Shown one piece after another: positions 26,750-38,667 of a stretch of DNA of 64,000 bases (the stretch's first letter is position 1; every line of letters begins with the position of its first letter). The notes below the pieces were generated by a model, which saw only the letters and a list, made by a program, of their open reading frames with translations, made no database searches and was not told the origin of the DNA. The DNA lies in the NCBI GenBank assembly GCA_950295325.1, contig OX485805.1, positions 22,617,501 through 22,681,500 on the forward strand, read 5' to 3'. The DNA is from Polytrichum commune (Eukaryota > Streptophyta > Polytrichopsida > Polytrichales > Polytrichaceae). The translations under genes and the position numbers were made by a program.

Positions 26750-27189
26750 GGGCCACTTCACACACAAGACTGAGAGCCCGTGACCATTACACTTCAAGCA
26801 CTCTCATTGGTGGAAAAGGTGGAGCCCGTCCAAGTTTGCTTCACACTACGCTTGAGGGACCAACGGAGTATGTGAATGCGAGATGGATGTCAAGTCTACA
26901 TGGATTCCTACATGGCATTGAATGGATCATGTTTCATGGTCACTTGGTTTATTTTCAAAAACCACCTCTTGGAGTTAGGCCTAACACAAAACCGAGAGAC
27001 CACAACACTCCAAATGTTCACAATTGTTGATTTATTCTATTATATCATGTGTGAGGACCCGGACGAATAGACACTTATTGAAACAACATTTGGTTGAGGG
27101 CCTGATCACATATGATTTCACACTACACTTGAGGGTTTGTGACACACAAATTCATGGTCAAGGCTCTTGGCTTGTGTGTGAAGTGGCCC
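26750..27189 (+). mobile_element. Inverted-repeat element, GGGCCACTTCACACAC family (440 bp) with TAA duplication
   Basis: It begins GGGCCACTTCACACACAAGA and ends TTGTGTGTGAAGTGGCCC. The trinucleotide TAA lies on both sides (26747-26749, 27190-27192). A 3-bp TAA/TTA duplication is typical of PIF/Harbinger elements, so this is the best guide to the family. Confidence 0.78.
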
Positions 27190-27239
27190 TAAATCACTTA
27201 AGGGGGATGTGCCTAATTCTAACATAAAAATAATTTGGA

Positions 27240-27430
27240 TGTCTATATATGAGTGGTTGTGGTTGGGTGTGGATCTAAGAACGGGTACTAAAAAAACATG
27301 TGCTTAAAGGAGATTGGATTGCATGCTCAAAAAAATATGCTAACCATTATAGGCTCAATAGTCAATATGATGGGAGGGACCTACATGACCACTTAATGAT
27401 CACAAGAATCTTCACTTTGATAATGAAAAA
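27240..27430 (+). repeat. Dispersed repeat, copy 3
   Basis: AAGAACGGGTACTAAA, ACCATTATAGGCTCAATAGT and ATCTTCACTTTGATAATG match the blocks at 17.57-18.06 kb and 51.81-51.98 kb. It continues to about 27.72 kb with boxes also seen at 14.1 kb. No coding sequence. Confidence 0.6.
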
Positions 27431-27999
27431 TTTGTTTACATGAGCTCCACAAAAATACACGGTAATGGTTGCATGCACGATTTGGATTTGTATATTCATC
27501 TTGCACTAATTGTGTGTTAGATATTATCTAAGAGAAGTGGGTGCAGAGAGAAAAGTATCCGAATAACACACATCTACCTCAACGATAGTGTTAGGTAAAG
27601 GTTACTTATTAGGGATGAAAGGCATATGCTACTTCATGATACTACCAAGTCCCGGAGAAAGGGAGTTATCGCATACGAGAGTACCTCTCATCCATCCAAC
27701 CTAAGAACTTGGCCCCTTATAAGTTTGTTGCCAATTCATCTTTAATGACATGGAGTACACTTGTTCGGATCTTTAAAGCTAATTCCGATGTCAAATAACT
27801 AGCAAAAGTAACTTCCGGACTCCATACTATTTTTATTGGATGAATGAGAAATATGCCGGAATGTAATAATTCCCTCTCTCCTCAAGTCCCGACCGTTGCT
27901 AAAGAGAGCAACCATATTTTAATCTGTTACAATTTATGGGTCATTAGGACATGAATTGATGACCATGAGGTTTCCATAAACAAACTTTTTGTGCTTGCA

Positions 28000-30900
28000 G
28001 AATTGTCTGCTCACATTCATGACATCTCGATCTGCCATTTAGTGGTGTACTGCTTTAGTTTGGTGCACGGTCGACTGCTGCTACTTAGTTTTAACTACAC
28101 TATATAGTCCTGTTAGTGTGGGTGGGAAATTAGTGTGGAAATTGTTAATGTGGGTCACCCTAATTGTGTAGTTGGCGTGGTAATGATTCAGATCCAAGAC
28201 CCCTGGTATTCCCCTCCATTCCCTTGAGACTTGTGACCAACACCTTACATAATAAAGGTAGTCACCTTACATCAAAAGTAACATACCACATAAAATAAGA
28301 TGTTCATGCACATTAATATCTTAGAAATACAATAAATGTGGCTCACACTAATTTTGAACTATAGATTTGGCGTGGGTTAAAAATCAACTTGGCCCACATT
28401 GATTTCATTATGAGGAGTAAGTGTGGGACACTTAGAGAATTACTGTGGCCTGCACTACTAGGATTATTTAGTGTAGTTATTACAATCCGTATAGTATACT
28501 TGCACCAATGCACCATATATCATGGGCGAACCTTTGGCAAGGACACTTGTTAAGTATATGGCCCTACTAATTTGGGCACTTCCAGCTCCACAATCATTTT
28601 CAACACTCAACCACCGACATGTCCAGGACAAGAATTCAACCGCATGTTTAACGTGATTTAAGGCATTACACTATCTCGGTGGGTGAGTATTCTCATAACA
28701 TGATCATGTATCCACAAAATCTTAGTTATACGGTTAACCTTCTTATGCAAAATCTTGACGGATGTTGTTGTGTTAGATTTGTCCACTTGGCCACCCTTGG
28801 CACTAGCGCCATATACTCCACTTGTTGTTGTTGGGCTAGGAAGAACCAAGAGAATTTGGACAAAGCAAGCATGTTGAAAACCCCAAGCTCTTACCTTACT
28901 AGACCATCTAAATCTATGTACGGAGATTATCTAACCTTGGCAAACCCACAGTGGGGGGGGGGGGGTGGGGGGGGGGGTTACCTAGTGTAAATTGTTGCAC
29001 ATATGTGCGATATCCAACATATTTTAGAGGGGGATATTATTATTTATTTCATACATTTTGAGGACCCTATAATTACATAATATTGGAATTCAAGCCTTTT
29101 GATGGGATGGGTTGGTATGGTACATATAAATCTTCAAAGCTTTTAAATCTATACCTGTATATTTATCTTAATAAATTAATACTTTGCTAGTAGGACTAGA
29201 AGTAATAGAGGTTTTTTCAAGATTCTAATACACAAAAACATAGTAATAAAATTTTTCTTTTTGATATACATTTATTGATGACATGTAGTGTGAAAAATTC
29301 ATCACGAATGGTTCAATTAATGAACCAACAAGGCCTAGCATACACATAGACAACTTAACCTTGAGTAGATACAAATTATGCTAGACACTCAACTTCATTG
29401 TTATCCAATGCATACAACTTGGAGGATGCATGATATGTCATTGCCATGGTTGATATAATTGAATTGACATCTGTCCACTTAGGGTCTAAAGCAATATAAT
29501 TGTACTACAAAGAACCTCTAGCTTTAGAAACCAATACAATAAGACCATAATGTTCTTCCCATTGGATGATGCATTGTTTAAAAGTTCCATAGGTTGTTGC
29601 GATATTCTCCATTTTGATCTAACTTTCTTTCACATCTTTTGCACCCTTCATATCCAATAGGATCCCACATCCTTTGTCATTTCCTCACTAGTTGTAGTTG
29701 CAACTCTACCTCTTGTTTGCTTTCCCGCAAACTTTGTGGTAGATGTCTTTAATGTGCTCTGCCTTTGCACCAAATTTACTCCGCATGAGATAGTGAGGGT
29801 GGCAATGAGCCCCCATTAGGGTTTTCGGGAGGCCATTCCTCATTCCCTAAGGGTTTCCTTCAATAAATGTAATATTGAATATTATGAAAAAAATTAGTCT
29901 CACTATTTGGGATGATGGGATAAGGGTCATTATCATTAGGAAAATAACATAAGGTCTTCCTAAGGAAACTAGCTGGCCCAATCAACCAACTTACGCAGGT
30001 CGTTTCCACAATATAAGCTTGGATCTGTCATCTCTAACCTCCTACCAACCTATAGTATAGTTTTCGGGCCATTCTGACCACTTTCATATTTTCAACCAGC
30101 TCACGTTTTTAGTCAGATCCGGCAACTTCTGGAGGTGGTTTTCGCAAACCGAGTCCGGAACTGACCTCTCTAACCTTCTACCAACTTATGGTACATTTTT
30201 TAGGTCATTCTAACTACTTGCTCTGGACGTCCTCCCATAAGCGTCACGTCCGTGCATACCCACCCTTTCTACTTTCGAATGCATTCCTTGGTACTATATC
30301 ACAAGTTGTCCGATGCACATTTTCAATAACACATTCAACTCCTTCGTCTTGTCAACACTAAGTCTATGTTAGCTTCCAAGAAGGGTAGTGATAGGAGAAC
30401 ACCAACAATGAATCTACTCTTCAAATCCCTCCTTCAACACTTTATTGCTTGTTTTTCCAGGACTGTAATACACTTCCAGATTGCTACCCGTCTAGATCTA
30501 AAAACTCACAAGCATACATATCTTCTCTAAGGGTCTAAGTCCTCTCCGCATATGTGTACTAAGAGAGCCAAAAGGCTCTAGGACAATCCTTATATACTTC
30601 AAAATAACTACCATTAGGTGGATCAACTTGGTAGGTTGCCACCCTGTCAAAACACTGCAACTAGTTGTCCTGACGCGTTCCTGCCCTCTATCCAGTTCAT
30701 GACCAACTGGCACACTGAGGTCATACAAAACAATCAACTAGTAAAAGACTCCCAATGCCATTTTAACAACTTTGGACCTACAAGTGATTTTCTGATCACC
30801 TAAGTTACTAACACCAAATACTTATTACTACTAAATAGACAATTCAGTAGTAAAACACTAAAGACCAACTAGTGGATGTTCTAACAATTTTGCATTAAGG

Positions 30901-31060
30901 GAAAATTTGACGTCAACTAGTAAACTAGCATTTTTTGCCCTTTTGATAATTTGTGACTAACTAGTCAATTTTTCACAGCTTAAAACACAATGCTAAATTC
31001 TACCTTAACATTATCCCCCCTTTCGATTCTTTGTCGCGTCCTCGTGACAAATATTTTGTG
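28000..31060. other. Intergenic repeats; no gene seen
   Basis: Around 30.03-30.22 kb a ~130-bp unit (TCTCTAACCTCCTACCAAC ... GGCCATTCTGACCACTT) occurs twice. Around 30.65-31.0 kb CAACTAGT-type motifs recur. Neither is assigned. Confidence 0.45.
28953..28978. repeat. Long G tract (two runs of more than ten G)
   Basis: Two homopolymer G runs separated by one T. Similar single runs occur near 10208 (as C), 12976, 13197, 17672, 17977 and 24418. Confidence 0.9.
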
Positions 31061-31472
31061 CTCTACCAGCTAGTTTATTGGCCTCTTGCCGTGGGGTCTA
31101 AGAAGGAGATGGATTCGATTGCCGTCATCAGTTCTTGTGACGTCTGTTGAGGCTGGCCATCCTGTAGTGTCAAATAATGAACTGGTAGGTGTTGTGACGT
31201 CGGGCTACCAGTTGGTCGTAATCGTGAGGACAAGCTACCAGGGAGTTGAACACAAGTGGAAGGACTGCTTGCGGATGGCCGACGGGAGTTCGGACTACCT
31301 GGTAGGTGAGGACGGACTACCAATTAGTTGGGATGTCCTATTACCGTATCCAGAAGAAGGGGTGTCTTGGTCTCCAATATCCTCTAAATCACTTCAATAA
31401 ATAAAATGAGGGTATGCCTTGTCGACTCACTGCAATTATCAGCGGTAAGTTGCTTCATCGCGTTGGTAAGCC

Positions 31473-33090
31473 TCAAATGTCTCCTGAATGTGTACCTCCA
31501 GTTTTGATTGGAGTGCCTGGAAGTTGGAGGGGGTCCAATGAAGGGTTTTTTTTTTTCTTTAAAGCATCTAGAAGGGCCTTAGCGGCAATTACTTCACATT
31601 GCATTGCCTTATAGTCAACCAATCGTGCTTTGTTTCGGGCTTGAGTTGTAGCTACAGCCATGGCTTCATATCGTTCCCTGATAACTTTGTCCAATTTTCC
31701 CTTGAGATTAATAACTTTGTTGTGGACGTCGGATTGACTTGGTGGACGTACTTGGCTGGTTGCCGTCGCAAGTTCTTGACGGACATTTAATAATTGTCCC
31801 AGGAGTTCATTTTTTTTCTATTGTCCACTCACTCTCCCTAGCCCATGCAGTATAATTTACCACTTGAAGTTGGCTACGAATTGCATCCCCTTCATTAAGA
31901 GCAACTTGGATGTCCATTTTTTTGACAACCCTAAGGTTAAGGATGCAATTTTCTCTGTTAAAGCTAAATTATTTTTAGCATGTTGAGTTGGACCGGTCCG
32001 TGTTTGGTTCAAAACCAGTTCTGCTCGTAATTGCTCGAGGTCATAAGCTAATTTGGCGGATGCTTCTTGTAATGCCTCAACCTCCTGCTCGACCTTGAAC
32101 TTCTCCTCTCTAGCCTTGTTGGCCGATTATACTAAGGCCGTCTATAGGGTCTGGTTTTCTTTTTGTATCGCGTCTCTCTCTCGCCGCAAACGTTCTGCTC
32201 TTGATTTCGATCGAGTAAGTTCTTGTTGAGTGAGGTCAAGATGCCATTTCCATTGCTTGGCCATCTCAAGATTTTTCTCTGTGTCACCTGTAGTTTGTAA
32301 CACTGCAGCAACTAAGGCTTGTAAATTGTACGTCGGATGTGGCCAGAGGTTGGATATTTTTGGTGGAGAGCTGCGCAATATCGATTCGTCCATTGGGTTG
32401 CTACTAGAATGTGAGCTCTGTCCCACCACTGGGTCATCCGGTGCAACTGGTTGGGAATTGCCCAACCCTAGACGAGTGATCCTATGCCTTGTCTCTACAT
32501 CGTAAGACGGTGATATAACCCGATCTATGTGAGGATCTGGGGCTATCCATGTCTTATATTGACTAGGTTGAACTATAAATTCATCATCATCTTGTTACGC
32601 ATTAGGTTGGCCAAAAGAGGATGAGGCCATTTCGTCCTCTAGTGGGCTGGTTGGAAGGACTATATTTGAGGTAGTACGTGCCAATCTTGTTGGCATTGCT
32701 ACAATTTATTCATCGGAATGCTCCAACGATGGTGAAAACATGAGATAATGTATCGGTGGTCTCTGTGGGATCTCCGCACGGGTTGCTTGACGCGTAAACA
32801 TTCGATGTGGTACTTGGATGTGAACGGGTAGTTAGCTAAGTTGCACCAACCTGCGTTGCTTGGGTGGTTGCAACCGCATTTCTCCATCCTCTTGTACCAT
32901 TTTTGGATCTCTATGTTGTCGAACCCTCTGTATCGTCGGCACATGCTGCGTATCGGCACTTGACTGAGCGTGCTCGTCTCGAGGTTGATCGGATGCGACG
33001 GCACTGGACAGACATCCCTAGTCAGAGACGTTCGCCAATTCATCGTCATTATCATCTTCAGTTGGTGGGAAAACATCGCGGGCGTAAAAG
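31473..33090 (-). pseudogene. Degraded coiled-coil coding region of an unidentified (retro)element
   Basis: The minus strand reads an acidic start (FYARDVFPPTEDDNDDELAN, about 33085-33020), a Q/P/R-rich middle with scattered stops, then 32465-32142 with ISNLWPHPTYNLQALVAAVL and a heptad-like helix (LTRSKSRAERLRRERDAIQK). A further helix at 31.47-31.70 kb includes ARNKARLVDYKAMQCEV. Stops and shifts make it non-functional. Long coiled coils fit a gag-like protein, but no zinc knuckle or protease was recognised, so the family is not assigned. The coding direction matches the pieces at 33181-33283 and 35449-35744. Confidence 0.5.
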
Positions 33091-33180
33091 TTCAACCCAT
33101 TGCCTTAGACAAAATAAAATTATGCATCATTTTTTAATATTGTTTAATTATTTTTCAATATATGCTAACAATGTTGCTGC

Positions 33181-33283
33181 CTAATTGAAAGGTGGTTTAT
33201 AATGCGACGTCAATGTTTCCGCAAAGAGTTGACGCCCAATGTAGGAGTATTTTTTATGCATCCGGATCACCTCATTAATTGCT
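33181..33283 (-). pseudogene. Continuation of the split relic
   Basis: Minus-strand frame AINEVIRMHKKYSYIGRQLF, ending TSHYKPPFN then stop. It includes the left copy of the LTR's target duplication at 33279-33283. Confidence 0.45.
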
Positions 33284-33345
33284 TGTGTAGCCATTGATGA
33301 GTGCACCGCACCGGTAGCGGTGTTAGGAACACGGAGAGTAGCACA

Positions 33346-33595
33346 CCGGGAACGGGTCGAGCACGGGAACGGTCTCGAGGACACGTGGCGACCTAGGGTA
33401 CAACCGGGAACGCCCGGGGCACGAAGGAACGAACGGGGAACGCCCGGGGCACGAAGGAACGAACAGGGAACGCCCGGGAGCGTACCGGGAACGGGCTTGA
33501 GACTCGGGAACGACAGTAAGCCGGTGGGAACGGCAGCTCAAGCCGATGGGAACGCGTTGAGGCGGCGGGAACGGAAGCCCAACCATTAGGGAACG
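33346..33595 (+). repeat. GGGAACG-motif cluster in the LTR
   Basis: Many copies of GGGAACG or GGAACG occur, with two near-identical units around CGCCCGGGGCACGAAGGAAC. The opposite LTR has the corresponding GTTCCCGCCGG cluster. It is strikingly GC-rich against its surroundings. Confidence 0.8.
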
Positions 33596-34139
33596 GATGT
33601 AGATGTTTAATACAATAGCTTAAGTTTTGGTGATGATGTAGTCACTTTTTGGATGAGAGGCAAGCACTTAGTGACTTTAGGAAGTGACCACTTAGTAGTT
33701 AACCAACAATGAGTGGACACGTACTTACTAACGCGTGTAGATGAAAGACAATGCCAAGGGATTTCCATCCCTTGGATGACATTAACCGCTTTAACCATCT
33801 AAGCAATGAAAGGATGAGATCTTGGATGAATGACTCATGAATGGTAACTGAACACACCTAGGCACATCTAGGAAATTAGAAGAACATAACCAATCTTCCC
33901 CACAATAACATCTATATTTAGCACGTGTGGGGTTCTGTAAATAGATCCGACAGACCTAAATTTAGACTGCAGCCTTCATTCAGACTAAAATTAGCCTAAT
34001 TAGACATTTGGCATTAGGGGCCACACCTAACTGCTAATTCAACCAATTTTAAGATTTCAAAACCTATATAAAGGGGGCACTACGGACCCCTATAGCACCT
34101 CATTATTCATTTCAACAATCCAACGTGAGCGTCAAGAGG

Positions 34140-35040
34140 AGCATTATCGGGAGCGTTTTAACGAAGACCTATTTGGAGCATTATCGGGAGCGATTTGACG
34201 ACAACCGGAGCTTCGCGATTTTACTCGAGGAATCGAAGATCTTTTCGAGCTTGAAGACTTAAAGGATTGAAATATTATCCTCGAGCTTGAAGACAACTGA
34301 AGGCCCGCGGCTAAGGGACCACGAGGCCGCAAGGCGTGAAGACGAAGACCGAAGATTTAGAGAAATTTGAAGACTCTAAACTTTTAGAGATATTCGAAGA
34401 CTGAAGGCCCAAGGCTGAGGGTCCACGAGGCCGCAAGGCGTGAAGACGAAGACCGAAGACTTAGCGATATTTGAAGATACTCGAAGACGAACGGCTTCGA
34501 GTTTGAAGACCGAATTTAGACTGAGAGCCCGCGATACTGAATGCCTGCGGACTGGAGACCGTGACTGGAGGACCGCGTAACCGGACGGCGAGTTTCCGAG
34601 ACTTGAAGACTGATTCTAACAAATCCGAAGACTCGGAGATATGAAGACCCCTTTTGGGTGTACCTTGAAGATTGAGGGCCCGAGGTACTGAGAGACCACG
34701 AGACCGTAGGAGCGAAGACTAAAGACCTGTGAAGTACTTGAAGACTTGATTGAAGACTTTTGAAGATCGGGACAACATGAAAAACTAAAGGACCGCAAGA
34801 CTGAGGGCCCATGAGACTGGAGGACCGAGAAGACAAAAGACTAAGGAGATTTTGCGGGTCAAAGACCAAGGAGGTTCTCGAAGCCAAAGACTAAGGCGTT
34901 TCAAAGTCAAGACTGGGGATACTTGTGATAGCTAAGAAGATTTTACAAAGACTAAGAAGATTCTCTTGAAGAGTGAAGTCTAAAGGAATTTCTCGAGACC
35001 AGAGAATTAAACTTCCATCATTAGAGACTGAAGACATTAA
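34140..35040 (+). repeat. Purine-rich GAAGACT degenerate repeat block
   Basis: Short units such as TTGAAGACT, GAAGACGAAGACCGAAGA and AAGGCCGCAAGGCG-like variants recur throughout, giving strong strand asymmetry. The same block, inverted, lies at 37.3-38.25 kb. Confidence 0.8.
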
Positions 35041-35448
35041 GAGGGCTTCAAACCATCATTCAAGAATATGAGAATTAAAGACTATCAAGTAGTCCAATCT
35101 CACGATTAAGTTATTACAATCTAGATATATCAATAAACATGATTGATAAAACATTCAAGATTGTGAACTTTGTTTAAAGATATTAGAATTGGAAATGGAA
35201 TTGAAGAATGTTTTGATACCATTATATTGATTGCAAAAGCATTCTTTATGTTCACAACACTTAACCTCGACATTAGGATTTCGGGGAACATAAGCTTGAA
35301 AGCTTAGGCTACTTTCTCCTTAGAGATTTATCCAAGAGGAAATACCTTCAAAAGTTAATTTAGATAAGTGTAGTGTCCATGTAAACCGGTCAGCAACGGG
35401 TTACACCGTCTAAGTTGCTGAGGGTTTGAAGGTGACCTCGACATTGCT

Positions 35449-35744
35449 CTAAACCTGGATGACCAACATCCAAGAGCGTCCCTAACTGGATATCCAGACT
35501 GATCTTCATTCCACTCGTCTGGTGAAAAATATTCAAAAATTTCTATGTCTCATTCATGTTGCGAGAGGTTAACCATAAATGTAGGAGTAGCATCATGGGA
35601 GATATGAGAAAACTTGAGAATCTGCGCGATGTTTTCGGCGGTGTAAATTAGCTCTCGTCCGCGAATGAGCACGACAATGCGTTTCGGACCCAACATGCGG
35701 ACACCAACAACAAACTCCTCCAACAAATTTTTTCGCGGCACCAC
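35449..35744 (-). pseudogene. Coding relic split by the left LTR insertion
   Basis: The minus strand includes RIVVLIRGRELIYTAENIAQ, then after a stop EYFSPDEWNEDQSGYP. The same frame resumes beyond the LTR at 33283-33181 as INEVIRMHKKYSYIGRQLFA. The TTGCT duplication lies exactly at the break. It is probably the N-terminal part of the element at 31.5-33.1 kb. Function is not recognised. Confidence 0.45.
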
Positions 35745-36696
35745 ACAAGTTCAGTTTGTGAAGAAGACGGGTTGAAATCCAACTTTGTTCGCCCACTCTA
35801 TACATATATATATAGATACATGCATAATTATATGCATACATATATCATTCAATAACTAGTAGGCTAAGTTTCTTTAACCTAAGTATTAGGTATAAAGGCC
35901 ATCCTTTGTTAATTATTGTTTTTTTTGTTTTTTTTATAATTTTTACTTTTGATCAACAAATGCCACTCTATGTTATATTCCACCCCCTTTGAAAAAATAG
36001 TGTAACCTCCTAAGGCTAGGCATTAGACTATATTGAAATTAAATTTTTTTGACAAACCAAGGACAAATGGGAGGCTTGGTGGTTTCCTCAATAGTGCAAA
36101 ATTGAGTGGTGGACTAATGTGGGTGACATTTTGGTTCATTTTGGATTGCAAAACATGGGCACAATTGTTAGTTTTAAGTATTTGTATCTTGCATTGTATT
36201 TGAGAATAATAATTTCAATTCCTTCTTAAGTGTTTTATTATGATTATCATACATATGGCTTTGTGCAAAACACTTACCTTATGAGGGTTTTGAGTTAGAA
36301 AGAGGAGCCAAAGTGGATCATATTGACATAAATGTCCATATCTCCATTTACACCAAAAGTAGGTGTTTCATTTTGTTAAAGGATTTGTGTGTACTTACTT
36401 AAAAGAACTTTGTAATGAGTTGGTGCCAACATTAAGATGTGAGTTCAACCACTCTAGATTGTAGGACAAGTTTAGATTTGAATCTTAGAACGTGACATAT
36501 GAAATGTAAAATTAAGCTTAGTTTTCTACATTATAGATTATATGCATTAATGCACTTTATTGAGAGTTTTCTTTCATAGATTCAACACAGAAATTTGTTA
36601 TATTTTGAAAATTTTAGAAAAATAATAAAAATGACAATGGAAAAATGATAACCTTTTATCTTCAACATTAGAAACAAAGAAATTGTTGTTTTCCAT

Positions 36697-36722
36697 GCCA
36701 CAAAATCATTAAATGGTTTAGG
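36697..36722. repeat. 26-bp direct repeat beside the right LTR
   Basis: A perfect 26-bp match to 40771-40796 (core CACAAAATCATTAAATGG). The two lie on either side of the 36749-40766 LTR. Because the ATAAG duplication sits at the LTR edge, the 26-mer is best read as part of a tandem duplication of about 51 bp that existed before the insertion. Confidence 0.6.
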
Positions 36723-38667
36723 AGTTCGATTACACAGTAGGGTATAAGTGTCGAGGTCACCTTCAAACCCTCAGCAACTTAGACGGTGTAACCCGCTGCT
36801 GACCGGTTTACATGGACACTACACTTATCTAGATTAACTTTTGAAGGTGTTTCCTCTTGGATAAATCTCTAAGGAGAAAATAGCCTAAGCTTTCAAGCTT
36901 ATGTTCCCCGAAATCCTAATGTCGAGGTTAAGTGTTACGAATGAAGAGAGTGTTCTTTTGTAATTGATAACAACATTCTTCCATTCATTTATAAATCCTC
37001 AACCAAAGTTCACAATCACATTACTTTGAGAGTTTTCATTTAACAATTCATTGCAATGCCTTCAAAGTGGAAGTTGACTACTTGATGGTCTTTAATTTCT
37101 TCTTTTCTCGAATGATGGCTTTGAAATCCTCTTAATGTCTTCATTCTTCTAAAGTTCCCTTTTGTCTGGTTTTCCTTTGTATTCTCTACTCATGAGAGTT
37201 TAGTTCTTCATTCTTGAATATCTCTAAATTCCTAGGAAGGATCTTCTCTAATCTTCCTATTCTCTTGAGTGCTTCGGTCTTGGATTCCTTACGCAATCTT
37301 CTTTGTCTTCACGATGAGCTTCGGATTTTGTCAATCTCTTAGCATCTTCACTTTTGATATCTTGACATCTCCTTAGATCCAAAAGGTATCTTAGATCTCG
37401 GTTAGAAAGCTCGTTTAAACCTTTAGTCCTTGAAAGGGCTTCAAACTTGCGGTCTTGGTCTCGGGCTTGCGGTCCTCTGGTCCCGAGGGCCCTCAGTTTC
37501 CAAATCTTTGAAGAAAGCTTTTAATGTCTTCAAGTCTTTTCTTGTAGTCCTTGATTTCGTAATCTCTTGAAAAGACCTCAAATCCTAAAGTCTTCTTGGT
37601 CCTCCAGTCTCATGGGCCCTCAGTCTTGTGGCCCCTTTAGCTTTCCATGTTCTCCCGGTTTTCAAAAGTCTTCAATCAAGTCTTCAAATACTTCACAGGT
37701 CTTTAGTCTTCGCTCCTATGGTCTCGTGGTCTCTCAGTACCTCGGGCCCTCAATCTTCAAGGTACACCCAAAAGGGGTCTTCAAATCTTCAAGTCTTCGG
37801 ATTCGTTATGAATCAATCTTCAAGTCTCGTAACTCGTCGTCCGGTTCCGCGGTCCTCCAGTCGCGGTCTCCAGTCCGTGGGCCTTCAGTATTGCGGCTCT
37901 CAGTCTAAATTCGGTCTTCAAACTCGAAGGCGTTCGTCTTCGAGTATCTTCAAATGTCGTTAAGTCTTCGGTCTTCGTCTTCAAGCCTTGCGGCCTCGTG
38001 GACCCTCAGCCTTGGGCCTTCAGTCTTCGAATATCTCTAAAAGTTTAGAGTCTTCAAATTTCTCTAAATCTTCGGTCTTCGTCTTCACGCCTTGCGGCCT
38101 CGTGGTCCCTCAGCCGCGGGCCTTCAGTTGTCTTCAAGCTCGAGGATAATATTTCAATCCTTTAAGTCTTCAAGCTCGAAAAGATCTTCGATTCCTCGAG
38201 TAAAATCGCGAAGCTCCGGTTGTCGTCAAATCGCTCCCGATAATGCTCCAAATAGGTCTTCGTTAAAACGCTCCCGATAATGCTCCTCTTGACGCTCACG
38301 TTGGATTGTTGAAATGAATAATGAGGTGCTATAGGGGTCCGTAGTGCCCCTTTATATAGGTTTTGAAATCTTAAAATTGGTTGAATTAGCGGTTAGGTGT
38401 GGCCCCTAATGCCAAATGTCTAAATAGGCTAATTTTAGTCTGAATGAGAGCTACAGTCTAAATTTAGGTCTGCCGGATCTATTTACAGAACCCACACGTG
38501 CTAAATATAGATGTTATTGTGGGGAAGATTGGTTATGTTCTTCTAATTTCCTAGATGTGCCTAGGTGTGTTCGGTTACCATCCATGAATCATTCATTCCC
38601 AATTTCATCCCTCATTGCTTAGATAGTTAAGGCGGTTAATGTCATCCAAGGGGTTTTCATCCCTTGG

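Larger units (their letters stand above)
33284..35443 (+). mobile_element. Solo LTR, purine-repeat family, left copy (2160 bp)
   Basis: It begins TGTGTAGCC and ends GACCTCGACA with a perfect 5-bp duplication TTGCT (33279-33283 and 35444-35448). The first ~320 bp contains a cluster of GGGAACG motifs (33346-33595). Positions 34140-35040 are dominated by degenerate GAAGACT/GAAGGCC units. The interrupted host carries minus-strand coding relics on both sides. The serine-rich open frames in this LTR are by-products of the repeat. Confidence 0.9.

Noticed and set aside
34144..34887. Serine-rich open frames in the LTR arms (also 37567-38280)
   Set aside because: Produced by reading the GAAGACT repeat on its complement; same residues in both inverted arms, no start context or domain.
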